Below are positions 21,441 through 32,255 of a DNA stretch of 64,000 bases, piece after piece. The translations under genes and the position numbers were made by a program. Positions within the stretch are counted from its first letter, which is position 1; each line of letters begins with the position of its first letter. Source of the DNA: Piezodorus guildinii (Eukaryota; Arthropoda; Insecta; Hemiptera; Pentatomidae); NCBI GenBank assembly GCA_023052935.1, contig CM041292.1, forward strand, positions 149,224,939 to 149,288,938, read 5' to 3'. A model generated the notes under the pieces. It was not told the origin of the DNA. It ran no database searches and worked only from the letters and a program-made list of their open reading frames with translations.

Positions 21441-22740
21441 TCCAAATGAAGGATGCAAGAACCAGCATGGGAAGTATTGTCTCGGTGGTCTGATTTGTAA
21501 GTAATGTAGTCACGTATGTAAAGCGAGATCGTTGCGTGAAATGAGTTTCAGTCAGAAGTGCTATGTCTGTGTAGTTGTGATGTAGAAATATGTCTAGTTC
21601 GTCACAGTGGTTGAGTAAGCTGTTAGCGTTCCAGAAAAGTATAGTTAGAGGCGTATTACTCATCGTGGGAGATTGAATGGGATTTCGGAAAGCATTCTAG
21701 TAAGGTTGATAAGTGGCTGGATAGTTTGCTTAAGATCTGTGAGGAAGCAATTCAGGATTTAGTATATGTCGGGTGGGTGTGAGGTTTGAGAAAGATAATT
21801 AGCAACGGAAACATTAGATGAAGGCTGCACCTTTCTAGGGGTACGAGGATTTACATTCAAAGATGATTGAGAGTGGAGGTTTGATTTAATTGTTTGGACT
21901 GGACGGGATGGCGGTTGTTTTAGCGGCAGTTCGACCTGGAGAGGTAAATGATAAGAAGGGGTTGTTTGCTTTGGAGCTTGAGTCTTGGGATGGGAGGTCT
22001 GGTGTCTGGATTGGGAGTTCAGAGGGGCCTGAGGTTGAGATTATCGAGTCTGCGAGGTGGTCTCGGAGTGATGCTTTTGAGTGAACTGACGAGTGTGGTT
22101 TATTGGTAGATGGCAGTTGAGCGATGCTGGCTGGAGATTTTTGAATTTCCAGATTTCCACTTTTTGCTGGCTCATCTTGTGGTTTTTGGCAGGGTCTGTG
22201 ACATGTGGGCCGGCACATTTGATGTGCCGAGCCTGGTGCTAGCGTAAGACTTTGTTTGCCCCAAGTTTTGACACTTTGTACATTGTACCATTGTTGTATT
22301 CTGTCTAGGCTGTTCATAGCGGACTGTGGAGAACACCAATCTTGTCACATGGAAAATTTCTGGCTTGTTCAAGGTTCACGAAAAATAGAGGTAACAGGTA
22401 CTTTCCAGTTGGATGTATGATGCAAGAAACTTGTCTGACATTATGTCCCATTTCTTCTAGTTCTCTTATGTTAGCTTCCGTGGGGATAGTTGAGTAAAGC
22501 CCTCTTAGAACTACTCTATATGGCTTTTTTTTGCTTTAATTGATAGCTATGGGAATCGTAGTTATTCGAATTCAAATAGCTAATGAGCTTTACATAGTCC
22601 GCCTTGAAACAGGATTTCTTCCAGTCAAGATTATCATCCTCAAGAAAATTATTAACGATTGGACGAAATTGATACTAATGCCTGAAGATAGATTGCCTTA
22701 AAAATGTTTTAATAGGCTAATTTGTCTTGATTCAATGAAA
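21440..22740 (-). mobile_element. Jockey-like 5' fragment (ORF1 and start of ORF2)
   Basis: Minus-strand piece. The ORF2 start at 21663 encodes an endonuclease N-terminus (ILFWNANSLLNHCDEL, LLTETHFT), related to but different from the element at 13948. Upstream, 21886-22560 holds broken ORF1 with a PRE_C2HC-like region (YLLPLFFVNLEQA) and decayed knuckles, then a Ser/Thr/Pro-rich tail. Confidence 0.7.
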
Positions 22741-22766
22741 GCGGATGATAAATACATGTGGGTATC

Positions 22767-22770
<4 letters not shown>

Positions 22771-22820
<50 letters not shown>
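22771..22820. repeat. Poly(A) run of about 50 bp
   Basis: Uninterrupted A tract immediately before an 18S rRNA-like segment. It may be a retrotransposition tail or a template-switch junction. Confidence 0.9.
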
Positions 22821-22822
<2 letters not shown>

Positions 22823-22823
<1 letters not shown>

Positions 22824-22955
22824 ATACTGAACTCATCCGAGCCCGGGAATGAGAACACCTTAAAACATAGTGCGAGTCTGGTGCCGGCAGCCGCGGTAAT
22901 TCTAGATCCAATAGCATATATTAAAGTTGTTGCGGTTAAAAACCTCGTTGTTGTT
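22823..22955 (+). rRNA. 18S rRNA gene fragment
   Basis: Contains the universal small-subunit 530-loop region with changes: GTCTGGTGCCGGCAGCCGCG, then CCAATAGCATATATTAAAGT and GTTGTTGCGGTTAAAAA. Upstream, ACTCATCCGAG and GGAATGAG match the preceding 18S helix region. Only about 130 nt of the roughly 1.9-kb gene is present, with substitutions in normally invariant bases. It is a pseudogene fragment, not a working rRNA gene. Confidence 0.85.
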
Positions 22956-22959
22956 GAGT

Positions 22960-23480
22960 CTATCATCTGGTCACGTGGCTTATGACGTCATCGTGGAGAG
23001 AAATTAAAATTTTAATTTCAACCACGATCTAACCTCAACCAACCTGGTTCGTGACATCAACCTAACGTAAGCCACCGGGCTATGCCCTTTTCAGTCACGT
23101 GACCCCCACTCAACCCAACCAAAACCACTTAGCCATGTCCCTTTTCGGTCACGTGACCACAGTTTACTGCTGTTTAAGGGTATTAAGTCTTTATAGATCA
23201 TGAGCATACCTGACCGCCATTTTGTTTTGATGACGTCACAATTTAAACAGAGCCTGAATCTACCCCGCCTCCATAATGTTATTCAACGGTTTGAGAGTAT
23301 CAAATCGTTATAGAGCATGAGTCTAGCCCGGCTGCAATTTTGGTTTTATGCCGTCACAATTTGAACAGAGAATGAGTCTACACCACCGCCATTTTTCTTT
23401 TAATGACCTCACAGTTTAAACAGTACCTGAGTTTACCCAGCCGCCATTTTGTTTTTATAACGTCACAATTTAAATAATGT
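22960..23480 (+). repeat. GC-richer repeat with CACGTG and TGACGTCA motifs
   Basis: Two copies of a segment ending in TCGGTCACGTGACC or CAGTCACGTGAC (23094 and 23147) plus a related GGTCACGTGG at 22969. They are followed by four degenerate copies, about 65-110 bp each, of a unit with CCGCCATTTTG, ACGTCACAATTTAAACAG and ATGAGTCTA (23190-23480). Origin unknown. Confidence 0.55.
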
Positions 23481-23559
23481 AAACAGGTTAGAAATATAGA
23501 AACATATTCAAGGATGCAAAGACAGGTCGATAGTGTAGATACGGGTTTGAGCAAGAATT

Positions 23560-23745
23560 TGTTAATTAACAATGATTTATTGAATATAATATAATATTGT
23601 ATTGTAATGGCACCTTGTTTGGTTGTAAAGGAAGGTTATATATAAGGTGATACCACACTCTCATGTTGATTGTTTGAGGTATTAATAAAGCACGTATTAT
23701 GTTCCATATATTCCATATCTTTAATTATCTCCATAATCCTTAACA
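23560..23745 (+). repeat. Copia 5' LTR
   Basis: Begins TGTTAATTAACAATG and ends CCTTAACA, with perfect six-base inverted ends TGTTAA/TTAACA. It contains an AATAAA-like signal (TTAATAAAGCACG). The right boundary is set by the adjacent primer-binding site. Confidence 0.7.
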
Positions 23746-23746
23746 G

Positions 23747-23762
23747 GGATATAGGCCCAGTA
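23747..23762 (+). promoter_or_regulatory. Primer-binding site, half-tRNA-iMet type
   Basis: GATATAGGCCCAGTAG directly after the LTR resembles the copia primer site, which pairs with an internal half of initiator tRNA-Met (GGGCCCA core of the anticodon arm) rather than the tRNA 3' end. Confidence 0.55.
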
Positions 23763-23830
23763 GGGCCATCGCGTTTTATAGTGGATTAAGTGTGAAATGA
23801 TAGAAAATATAAAAAGAAAAATAGCAAACT

Positions 23831-24660
23831 GTGCTTTTCGCGAGGGATAATTACAACGCGTGGGAGTTCCGATTGAAAAGTATTCTGCGGGATAATAGAG
23901 CAATAGAGGAGTTCGAAAAGGAAGATTTTAGTAAATCTACGGAGAAGAAGGAATTGCAATGGAAGCTAAGTCCCAGGCTAGCGACAACCGCCGACAGTCA
24001 CCTTGAATACTTAACGGACAGATATACTTATCAAATGATTAAAAGCATGGAATACAGCTTTAAGAAGAAATGGACAAAATCTAAATTATTTATAAGAAGA
24101 GAGTTGTCCGATATGAAATTTGACGAACGGAAACCTCTAATGGAACATTTTACTGACATTGAAGAGCTATTTGCACAACTCGGAGATGCTGGCACTGAGC
24201 TTTCGTAGGAAGAAAAGGTTAACTATTTACTTCTATCCATGACTAAATCTTATGAAGGCATTATCACGACTTTGGAAATTGTGGAGGAATTGAAAATGGA
24301 CTTCGTGAAAAATAGACTGCTTGGGGAAGAGGAAAAACGAGACAGAGGAGCGACCAAATCCCTCGACTCTTCAATCTTCTTGTGTTATGGATGTGGACGC
24401 CCCGGACACAAAAAATACCAGTGTACGAGCACTCAGCAGGCACGCACGACACAGGACCGGTGACTGGCGACTTCACGGCCGTGGACGAAGCGACTGGAAG
24501 TACAACGGAGGCCGAGACGGCAGTAAGGCGACTCATCATCAGATCCTGGGGAAAGGTAGAGGAAAGTCATTTCTTGCAGATATTGAAAATACTGAAGATA
24601 ACAAATTTGTAAGTTCCATGTCCTTTAGCCCTGACACCGAGCAGCAGAATAAGAATAGTT
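23831..24660 (+). pseudogene. Copia gag pseudogene
   Basis: Starts NYNAWEFRLKSIL, typical of copia gag (UBN2-type). A stop at 24206-24208 follows GTELS, with gag homology continuing (EEKVNYLLLSM). A CCHC knuckle CYGCGRPGHKKYQC lies at about 24380-24420 and a protease-like VVDSGSSFHLVND at about 24671-24710. Frameshifts separate these parts. Confidence 0.8.
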
Positions 24661-24986
24661 TGAAATAAGTTGTTGACTCAGGTAGTTCATTTCATCTTGT
24701 AAATGACATTAGCTTATTCTTTAATTATTGTAAATTGGTTAAGCCAATTAAAATTTCAGCTGCCAAGAATGGGGCTGTACTAAACAACTGTACTAAAAAA
24801 AAACAACAAGTAAATATGGTATAAGAAAAAAGACTTGTAGAAGAACTACCCAATGGTAGCACTCCTGTTTGTAGAATTTAAAGTGATGTTTAATGATTGT
24901 TATTACGGTGCAAAATCAGACACCAATGATAATTCAGTAGAAATTAGGCACAAACGATTTTTTCACTTAAACTATAGTAATTTGAA

Positions 24987-25133
24987 TTCCAGAAGCAGGT
25001 GGATTGAAGGAGTCCAAGAAGAAATGGCTGGCCGAGGCCTGCAAGAAGATGATTGGTTGGACCGAAGCGCTTGGAACTCTGCACTGACTGGTGGAGGCAA
25101 CCTTGATGGAACGCCTATAAGTAAAAAGTAAAG
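24987..25133 (+). mobile_element. 147-bp RTE-like 3' tail inserted in copia
   Basis: Flanked by a 14-bp target duplication, TATAGTAATTTGAA at 24973-24986 and 25134-25147. It encodes SRSRWIEGVQEEMAGRGL, the C-terminal end typical of RTE-type reverse transcriptases, ending in ATAAGTAAAAAGTAAAG. Without it the copia frame runs on, so it is a clean, severely 5'-truncated insertion. Confidence 0.75.
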
Positions 25134-25199
25134 TATAGTAATTTGAAAACTTTAGTAAATACAATTGTGGTTGATGGTTTAACTGATTTTAAAGAAAAA

Positions 25200-25932
25200 A
25201 AAAATTAGAAAATAGACATTGTGAACCATGCATTCTTGCTATGATTACACGCCTTCCTTTTAAGGGGAAAATGTGTAAGGCTAGGAAACCCTTAGAAATA
25301 GTACATACCGATGTTTGTTCTGTTAGCCCATCTACATGGGACGGGTATAAACATTTTGTTACTTTCATAGACGATGTTACCCACTTCACTGCAGTTTACT
25401 TATTAAGAGACAAGTCTGAGGTTTTTGAATATATTAAGACTTTTTATAATTATGCTAGTAATCGTTTTGGTCATGGTATATTGAAGTTAAAGTCAGATAA
25501 TAGTGGTGAGTATATTTCTAGACATTTTAAATCCTTTTGTGATGAAAAGGACATAGTATTGCAGTATAATGCTGCATATAATCCCGAAATGAACGGAATA
25601 GCTGAAAGAATGAATCGTACTGTGACTGATTGTTAGATTCACAGCTTCCTAAAGAGCTTTGGGGCGAGGCCCTGCGATATGCGGTATATGTCATTAATCG
25701 GAGTTCCACTGCTTCCCTTAATGTAACAACATTTGAAATGTGGGAAGGGAGACGTCTCAATGTGTCTAATTTTAGAATATTTGGGTCATCTGCATATGCC
25801 CATATTCCCCGAAAATTCCGAATGAAGTTAGACCCTCGTGGTGTGAAATTGAAAATGTTTGGGTATGCTCTGGAGGGATACAGATTATGGGATGCTAATG
25901 AAAGGAGGATACGCATCGAACGACACGTATAG
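25200..25932 (+). pseudogene. Copia integrase pseudogene
   Basis: GAG-pre-integrase zinc residues (HCEPC, about 25217) are followed by an rve core open at 25241-25636. The catalytic residues are Asp in IVHTDV, Asp in KSDNSGEY and Glu in MNGIAERMNRT. A stop and short deletion at 25634 break the frame. 25630-25932 continues with ELWGEALRYAVYVINR and the FRIFGSSAYAHIP block. It ends at a TAG near 25931. Confidence 0.85.
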
Positions 25933-26129
25933 TTCAGGGAAGAAACATATTAAGAGCTCCCTGAAACTATTGGTATTGAGGTAGAATCTGTTTCGGATAA
26001 GAAAGAAAAATATAGTAGTAGTTGTCCTGAGAAAACCAGAACCCCTTTAATTTCTGATAAAACCCAAACTCATGGTACTAAAAAAACTTTCACTTCTGAT
26101 GATAATTTAGAGTCATTAAAACTTGAGGC

Positions 26130-27440
26130 CGGCCGTAACGGAACAGATGGCGGATAGTGGAGCGGCCTACCTTGTTAGGTCAGCTGTGAATATAGGGAAT
26201 AAGCAGCTCCGGACCATGAGCGGCAGTCACCAGCAGAGCGGGGGAGGGTGGCAGGTGGCGTGTTCACTCTCAACAAGTACCCCAAGGGCTCAATGACGGT
26301 GCGCTGTAACGAGACGAGATTGCGCCACCTCTAAAAAAGCGCATCCACTCCCCACACTGCGGGAGCAGCCTAGGTGAAGGCACTCCGAAAATATCACCTG
26401 GGTGAACGTTACTCGATAGCTATGGTCGGCAGCTCGTCTAGGGGAAGGACACCCTGATCAAAAATCCCCGGTCCTCCAGGTTAGGGGTTGTCGTTTGGGT
26501 CAGCTGCTCATCGATGGAAAACACAGCATGCTAAAAGAAATCAGTGTAGAGCCTCGAATATATCGGACGGTCTCTCTAGCAAATGACATCGGAAACGCAC
26601 ACGAACTATCATTTGGGAACCTGGAATGTACAGAGCCTCAACAACAAGCAAAATGAGGTGCTGAAAGAAGTTGAACGTTCGGCGCTGGATCTCGTGGTGT
26701 TGACTGAAACGAAGATGAAAGGGAAAGGTGAGGAGCACCTCGGAAAATATATACATCTATGGAGTGGTGTGGAAAAAGATAAGAGAGCTAGGGCTGGAGT
26801 GTCATTTCTGGTCAAGAGGAAGCACATGCGAAGAATAACCCATTGTGAAGAGATCTCAGAGAGGCTCATGCGTGTGGACCTTGATTATTTTGGCCAAAAA
26901 ATTGCGGTATTCGGTGTATATGCACCAGGAAATAATGAATCTCCGGATGTGAAGGACGCCTTTGAGGAGGAACTAAGAAGTTCTCTCGAGAAGGTGAATT
27001 ATGACAAATAAATTATTATTCTGGGGGACTTCAACGCTCGAGTTGGATGTGAGATTGGAAGCCGAGTGGTTGGACGCTATGTAGAAAAGATTGTCACCGA
27101 AAATGGAAGGCGACTACTCGATATATGCGAATCCTTCATTCCAATTCCTCAATTCCAGTCATCAATATTGGATTACGTAATCTCCAAACAACAAAGCACA
27201 TTAAAGGTGGAAGATGTACGTGTTTTTAGAGGCTGGGAATGTGGAAGTGATCACCATATGCTGAGGGCCAAGATTTGCCTTCAATGGACTAGAGAGAGGA
27301 ATAAAAGGAAAGGTGAAATAATGACGGAAGCGGAAACCATTCCACAATATCGGCTGGATTTACTGGGAGACCTGAGCATCCGGAATCTTTACAAAAGCCA
27401 ATTAGAAGCAAAGATCGATTTATTATTATTTCATCCATTC
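26130..27440 (+). mobile_element. RTE-clade non-LTR element, 5' part
   Basis: A GC-rich leader (26130-26580) precedes an endonuclease gene. The element stops at about 27440 before any reverse transcriptase, so it is truncated at the 3' side, which is unusual for target-primed integration and implies a later deletion or break. Confidence 0.7.
26583..27430 (+). pseudogene. RTE endonuclease domain, broken
   Basis: APE-type endonuclease: GTWNVQSLNNK near the start, VVLTETKMKG with the catalytic Glu, GVYAPGN, then a TAA at 27009-27011 followed by IILGDFNARVG, and GSDHHMLRAKI near 27250. These are the standard EN motifs (N, E, GDFN, SDH). One stop interrupts the frame between VNYDK and IIILGD. The protein would continue into a reverse transcriptase that is absent. 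Confidence 0.85.
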
Positions 27441-28129
27441 GGAAGAGATTTATTTCTCAATTGCTATACACACTGCAAAGTGTATATAGAGTGAAACCCC
27501 CATTTTTTCAAAAGTACCGCGACTAGCTTGAAGGCATATTATTAGTGGACTAACATATTTCCAATTGATTGCAATCCAAAGAAGGCCAAGAACACTGAGA
27601 AGGCAGAAGAAAAAAAGTCTTTAATGATTGTTGTCCTCGAAGCCAGTCTTTAAAATAAAAAACTTGCGGTAAAATCATTCATAATCCCTAACCGATGCTG
27701 CCTCATCAAGTAACGAACCATCTGTATCTAAATTTGACGCAAAATCTGCATTAGTCCTCATACTTCAAGCTAAGCTATCCAAATATCAGTGTGAGAATAT
27801 TTTAAAAAGCTGATAAGGACATCGGGCATAATATGTTCAGCAATTACTCCAAAATTGTAGAAGCAAATGTTACCCCGATAACATAATAGTTACAGAATCA
27901 TCAGCACAATTAACACTACAAGATTTACTCGACCACACAACGCATCGACTTGTGTCACATTCAGTTCAAATAAACCATAGTCTTGTGTCAAACGTGGTAG
28001 AGTTCAGATCGCGGTGTACATTCTTTGAAATTGCGGCATCTTTGATTGTGAGAAAACAACATTCTTCTGAAGCCAGGCCGACAAAGGACGCTTTCCGGCA
28101 CCAGATAAGCCAAAAACTTCTAGTTTGAT
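27441..28129. other. Unassigned sequence between two non-LTR elements
   Basis: No convincing frame or repeat was recognised. A GC-richer string near 28075-28110 (GACAAAGGACGCTTTCCGGC) may be the 5' end of the following element. Confidence 0.5.
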
Positions 28130-28723
28130 TAATTTTTATTTATATTCATAATTTTATACCTTACTTATATTTATACGTTACAATGCCTATAGTTTAATTA
28201 TTTTATTTCTTTAATATTAACTTCTTTTAATATAAATAAATTTTTATTTTTATAATATTAAATTTGTTACTTTAATTAGGTTAATTTCCCTTTCTGGTTT
28301 AACTCTATATTACTTTTGACTCTTTGTATTTAATTTATAGATCTAATAATAGTAGAAGTAGTATTAGCAGTATTTATTTTTATTTTATTTTAATTTTTTT
28401 TTTAGTAGTAATATAATCAGTAACTTTAAGTGTTCTCTTGAATTCTATCACTTTTCTTTTTATATATAAATATATCTCTTAATAATTCTCATTAATTTTT
28501 TGTTGTTCTTTTTCATCTACAAACAGGTGTAATATTTGTTTCTTGGATTACTATTATTTTCTTATCTTGTTTAAATAATTAATATTTTTCTTTTTTATTT
28601 ATTGTTGTATTTTATCCATTTGTACATATTTAGTGACTTTTACTTTACATATACCAATTTGCGTTAATTTTACTATCTTTTATAATTTCAATATTTTTTT
28701 TTCCCTTTCAATAAATTATAAAA

Positions 28724-30078
28724 ATGGGAGAACAATTACCAGACCCCATTCCCACCATGAAACGTTCTCGACCCCGAGTTCCAATTCCAACCGAAAAAAC
28801 CATTGCTGAATCTAACATTAACAAAAATCCGACATACTTAATAATTAGAAGAACAGACCAGGACAGTTTCCAGAAAATTTCACCTTTTTTTATAAACAAG
28901 TTCATCTCAGGACAAGTTGGAGATGTAAAAAAAGTAAAGAAATTGAGAGACGGCTCTCTATTGGTAGAGACAGCAAGAGGACAACAATCCGAAGTTTTAT
29001 TAAGATGTAAGGATTTTGGAGGACAATTCCCGATTCAAGTCGTACCTCATAAAACGTTAATCTACTCTAAAGGTGTCATTAGGTGCTTTGACTTTCAATA
29101 TCTTAAAATAGAAGAAATCATGTAAGAATTAGCATTGATGATAACAAACATTGTAAGAATTAAAATTAAAAAAGACGGAAAAGAAATTAAAACTAACTCG
29201 TATATTGTCACATTCCCTACGCCTAACCACCAGAAACTATACAAATTGGATATGAGATAATCAAGGTCCAGCCCTACATTTCTAACCCGATGCGATGCTT
29301 CCAATGTCTCGGCTTTTCTCACCCTACATCAGCCTGTAAAAAAGCAGCCGTTTGCATTCAGTGCGGGCAGGCCAAACATGAAGAAAATATAAAGTGCGGT
29401 TTGGCTCCAAAATGTGTTAATTGTGGAGGCCCACACAATGCGCTGAGTCGTAATTGTCGGGAATTTTTGCTACATAAGGAGATAAAAAATATACAAACGT
29501 CATTAAAAGTGTCATTTAATGAGGCCAAAGAAATTTACAAGGAGAGAAATCCAACAGTTTCCAGCAAGTATTTTGCAGAAGTTGCTAGGAAAAACATCAA
29601 ACTAATCGCAACAAAAGAAATAGGAGTACAGGTTAATCTTCTACCTTCATCCGGACATGAACATGAAAACTCACCTGAGGTTAGTACCCAAACGGATGAA
29701 ATGCATATTACAAAATCTATCGCAGCGGATAAAGATATTGCCTCTACCCTGCCCTCAATAACTCTTCCTCTCCCTACATCCCAACCATCTTCCTTACTGT
29801 CCAACAGCGTTAACCCTTCTTCTGCCACTCTTGATACCTCCACCACACCCTCTCCTACTTTTTCAATTCCTGACCTACCCACTCCTCTCGATTCTACCAA
29901 CCCTCTTACGCCCATTCCAAATCAAGTGCCTGTTCGGACTAGAAGTGTTACAAGGACGGAAAGAAAACTCACACCTTCTCTTGATCCTCCTATTGCTCAA
30001 TCCCTAACTTCTACAATCTCTGATGAAGATACCGTAGAAAACACTTCGTGTGACGATACAGCTGAAGATCAACAATAG
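28724..30078 (+). pseudogene. I-clade ORF1 (gag-like), frameshifted
   Basis: 28724-29125 encodes the N-terminal part (NKNPTYLIIRR, GSLLVETARGQQSEVLL), ended by a TAA. After a frame change at about 29246 the rest is open to 30078, with three CCHC-type knuckles (CFQCLGFSHPTSAC, CIQCGQAKHEENIKC, CVNCGGPHNALSRNC). The SFNEAKEIYKERNP region and a Ser/Thr/Pro-rich tail are typical of I-factor ORF1. The alternative start at 29290 would give a knuckle-only protein. Confidence 0.8.
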
Positions 30079-30257
30079 AAAAAAATATCATACAAAAAAG
30101 GTAATAAGAAGAATCAATCTAAGCCTAAAGAAATAAAAAAATAAATAAAGCCAATGACAAGATCCGGATATACATATATTTTTAATATTTCACTCAGTTT
30201 TGGTCTTACCACACGTATTCTACTGTACATATACTTCACCCCTCTTTATGAATAACT

Positions 30258-32255
30258 ATGACCCTACTTCAGTGGAACTGTAATGGAGTTAAAGTACATT
30301 ACAACGACTTAAAAATAATTCTCAGAGACATAGATCCGGTCTGTATATGCCTCCAAGAAACTCACTTAAAACCCTCAGACAGATTTATGATAAAAAGCTT
30401 TGAAATATTTAGAAAAGACAATGATAATAGTGACCGCGCTTTTAGAGGAGTTGCTCTTGCTGTTAAGGAAACGGTATATTCAAAACTTATAGAATTAGAT
30501 TCACCACTTCAAGTTGTAGCTGCCACAGTTAACTTTGGCACCAGTTTTACACTTTGTAATATATATCTTCCTCAGGGTAATGCAATAAAGATGGAACATC
30601 TTATCCATATCCACCAACAGCTTCCTAAACCTGTCATATATACCGGCGACTTCAATGGCCACAATCCACTTTGGGGATGTAAAGATATTGGACGAGGCCG
30701 AATGATCAAAAGCTTTATAAATTCAACTAATCATCTCACTTTAAACACAGGAGAGCCAACCTTCTTGAGCTCCACCTACAGCACCTTTTCAGCAATTGAC
30801 CTCTCCCTATGCAGCCCCTCTCTATACCACACCATAGACTGGACAGTATTACCGGAACTTTATGGCAGCGACCACTTTCCTATAAAGTTGAAACTATTGA
30901 ATACATCATATGCATATAAAAGAATGTCAAGATGGATTACTGAAAAAGCGGATTGGACAAAATTCTCCTCTTTAGCAAACCCCCCTCTTGAATCAGCAAA
31001 TAATCTAGACATTGATAGAGGATGCCAAGCCATAACAGAAGTAATTCTTTTGGCCGCTGAATCTTCGATACCCAAAACCAAAGGATTTTCCAAACGACCA
31101 TCTGTACCTTGGTTCAATAAAGACTGCAAAGAAGCGATAAAAAATCGAAGAAAAGCTCTACATAAATTTAGAAAAAATATGAATCCTACAAACTTTATTG
31201 AATACAAAAAACAAAGGTCAATATGCAGAAGAACATTGAACTGCAGTAAAAAAGAATCGTGGAAATCCTTTGTAGAATCAATTAATTCTTCAACACCAGC
31301 TAATGTAGTTTGGGATACAATTAGAAAGATCAAAGGAGTAAGCTCTCCCACTAGATACACGTTATTAATCGATGGGAAATTGTGTGATGATCCCGAAGTA
31401 GTAGGAAATAATTTTGCTTCCTACTATTCAGAAATATACAATGAACCCACAGCCAGCGAACGTACAGAGAATTTTGACTTCTCAACCTCCGATACAAATT
31501 TGGTGTACAATATGCCATTCACGATGTGGGAAGTTCAGACTGTGTTAAAGAGTGTTAAGGGTTCTTCACCAGGGCCTGATAATATCCATTATTCTATGAT
31601 TCAACACCTCCCAAACAACACATTGACCTGGCTCCTAAACTATTACAATCACATTTGGCAGACTGGCGTTTTTCCTAGTTTTTGGCTCCATTCAGAAGTG
31701 ATTCCAATTTTGAAAAATGGTCAAGATAAGAGATACCCCTCTAGCTACAGACCAATTTTCTTAACGAGTTGCCTGTGCAAAGTTTTCGAGCGCATGATAA
31801 ATAAAAGTTTTACCTGGATTTTGGAAACCAACCATCACATTCAAAACTTCCAGTGTGGATTCCGTAAAGGTAGATCTACAATTGATCATTTAGTTCAAAT
31901 GGAAGCGGAGCTCCAATACACCTTTATTCGGGATGAACAAGCCATAGCTTCACTAAGTCTTTGCGCAGAATCTGGCTTACCACCATTATCTTACAGACGT
32001 GATAAACTGGCCATCAACTACATCACCAAATTATTCACACAATCTACCCATCCTGTTCACGGATACATCTTCAAACCTAAATACTCTGCGAGATTTCAAC
32101 TAAAAGCTAACCCAACCTTACCACTAGCAGAAAGAATATCATCTGTAGTTAAAAAGTTAAAATTAATAAATATAAATGCAGTAAAAAACAAGACACCACC
32201 ATGGACATTCCAAAAACCTTATTTATATCTTCAATTGGCTAAATATACTAAATAA
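30258..32255 (+). CDS. I-clade ORF2 with in-frame loss of RT core
   Basis: Uninterrupted 665-codon frame. Residues about 1-230 are an intact-looking AP endonuclease: LLQWNCNGVK, CICLQETHL with the Glu, YTGDFNGHNPLWG, SDHFPIKL. Residues about 250-560 are the linker and the first RT blocks: SSPGPDNIHYSMI, YRPIFLTSCLCKVFERMI, FQCGFRKGRSTIDHL. At about residue 563 (near nt 31947, after RDEQAIA) the sequence jumps to the region normally between RT and RNase H (LPPLSYRRDKLAINY). The catalytic FADD and the blocks around it are gone without disturbing the frame. RNase H is also absent: out-of-frame C-terminal sequence (HIFEECSFYTRQLNK) follows at 32272-32421. The product could cut DNA but not reverse transcribe. 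Confidence 0.8.
   Translation: MTLLQWNCNGVKVHYNDLKIILRDIDPVCICLQETHLKPSDRFMIKSFEIFRKDNDNSDRAFRGVALAVKETVYSKLIELDSPLQVVAATVNFGTSFTLCNIYLPQGNAIKMEHLIHIHQQLPKPVIYTGDFNGHNPLWGCKDIGRGRMIKSFINSTNHLTLNTGEPTFLSSTYSTFSAIDLSLCSPSLYHTIDWTVLPELYGSDHFPIKLKLLNTSYAYKRMSRWITEKADWTKFSSLANPPLESANNLDIDRGCQAITEVILLAAESSIPKTKGFSKRPSVPWFNKDCKEAIKNRRKALHKFRKNMNPTNFIEYKKQRSICRRTLNCSKKESWKSFVESINSSTPANVVWDTIRKIKGVSSPTRYTLLIDGKLCDDPEVVGNNFASYYSEIYNEPTASERTENFDFSTSDTNLVYNMPFTMWEVQTVLKSVKGSSPGPDNIHYSMIQHLPNNTLTWLLNYYNHIWQTGVFPSFWLHSEVIPILKNGQDKRYPSSYRPIFLTSCLCKVFERMINKSFTWILETNHHIQNFQCGFRKGRSTIDHLVQMEAELQYTFIRDEQAIASLSLCAESGLPPLSYRRDKLAINYITKLFTQSTHPVHGYIFKPKYSARFQLKANPTLPLAERISSVVKKLKLININAVKNKTPPWTFQKPYLYLQLAKYTK

Larger units (their letters stand above)
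23560..26128 (+). mobile_element. Ty1/copia LTR retrotransposon, truncated
   Basis: A 5' LTR of 186 bp (23560-23745), a primer-binding site, then gag, protease and integrase relics in copia order. Reverse transcriptase and the 3' LTR are missing because an RTE element begins at about 26130. The protease-to-integrase junction is interrupted by a 147-bp RTE tail at 24987-25133. Confidence 0.8.

Noticed and set aside
22823..22955. Working 18S rRNA gene
   Set aside because: Only about 130 nt is present, with changes in universally conserved positions and no flanking rDNA.
22709..22985. ORFs across the poly(A) run on both strands
   Set aside because: They consist of a Lys or Phe homopolymer plus translated rRNA.
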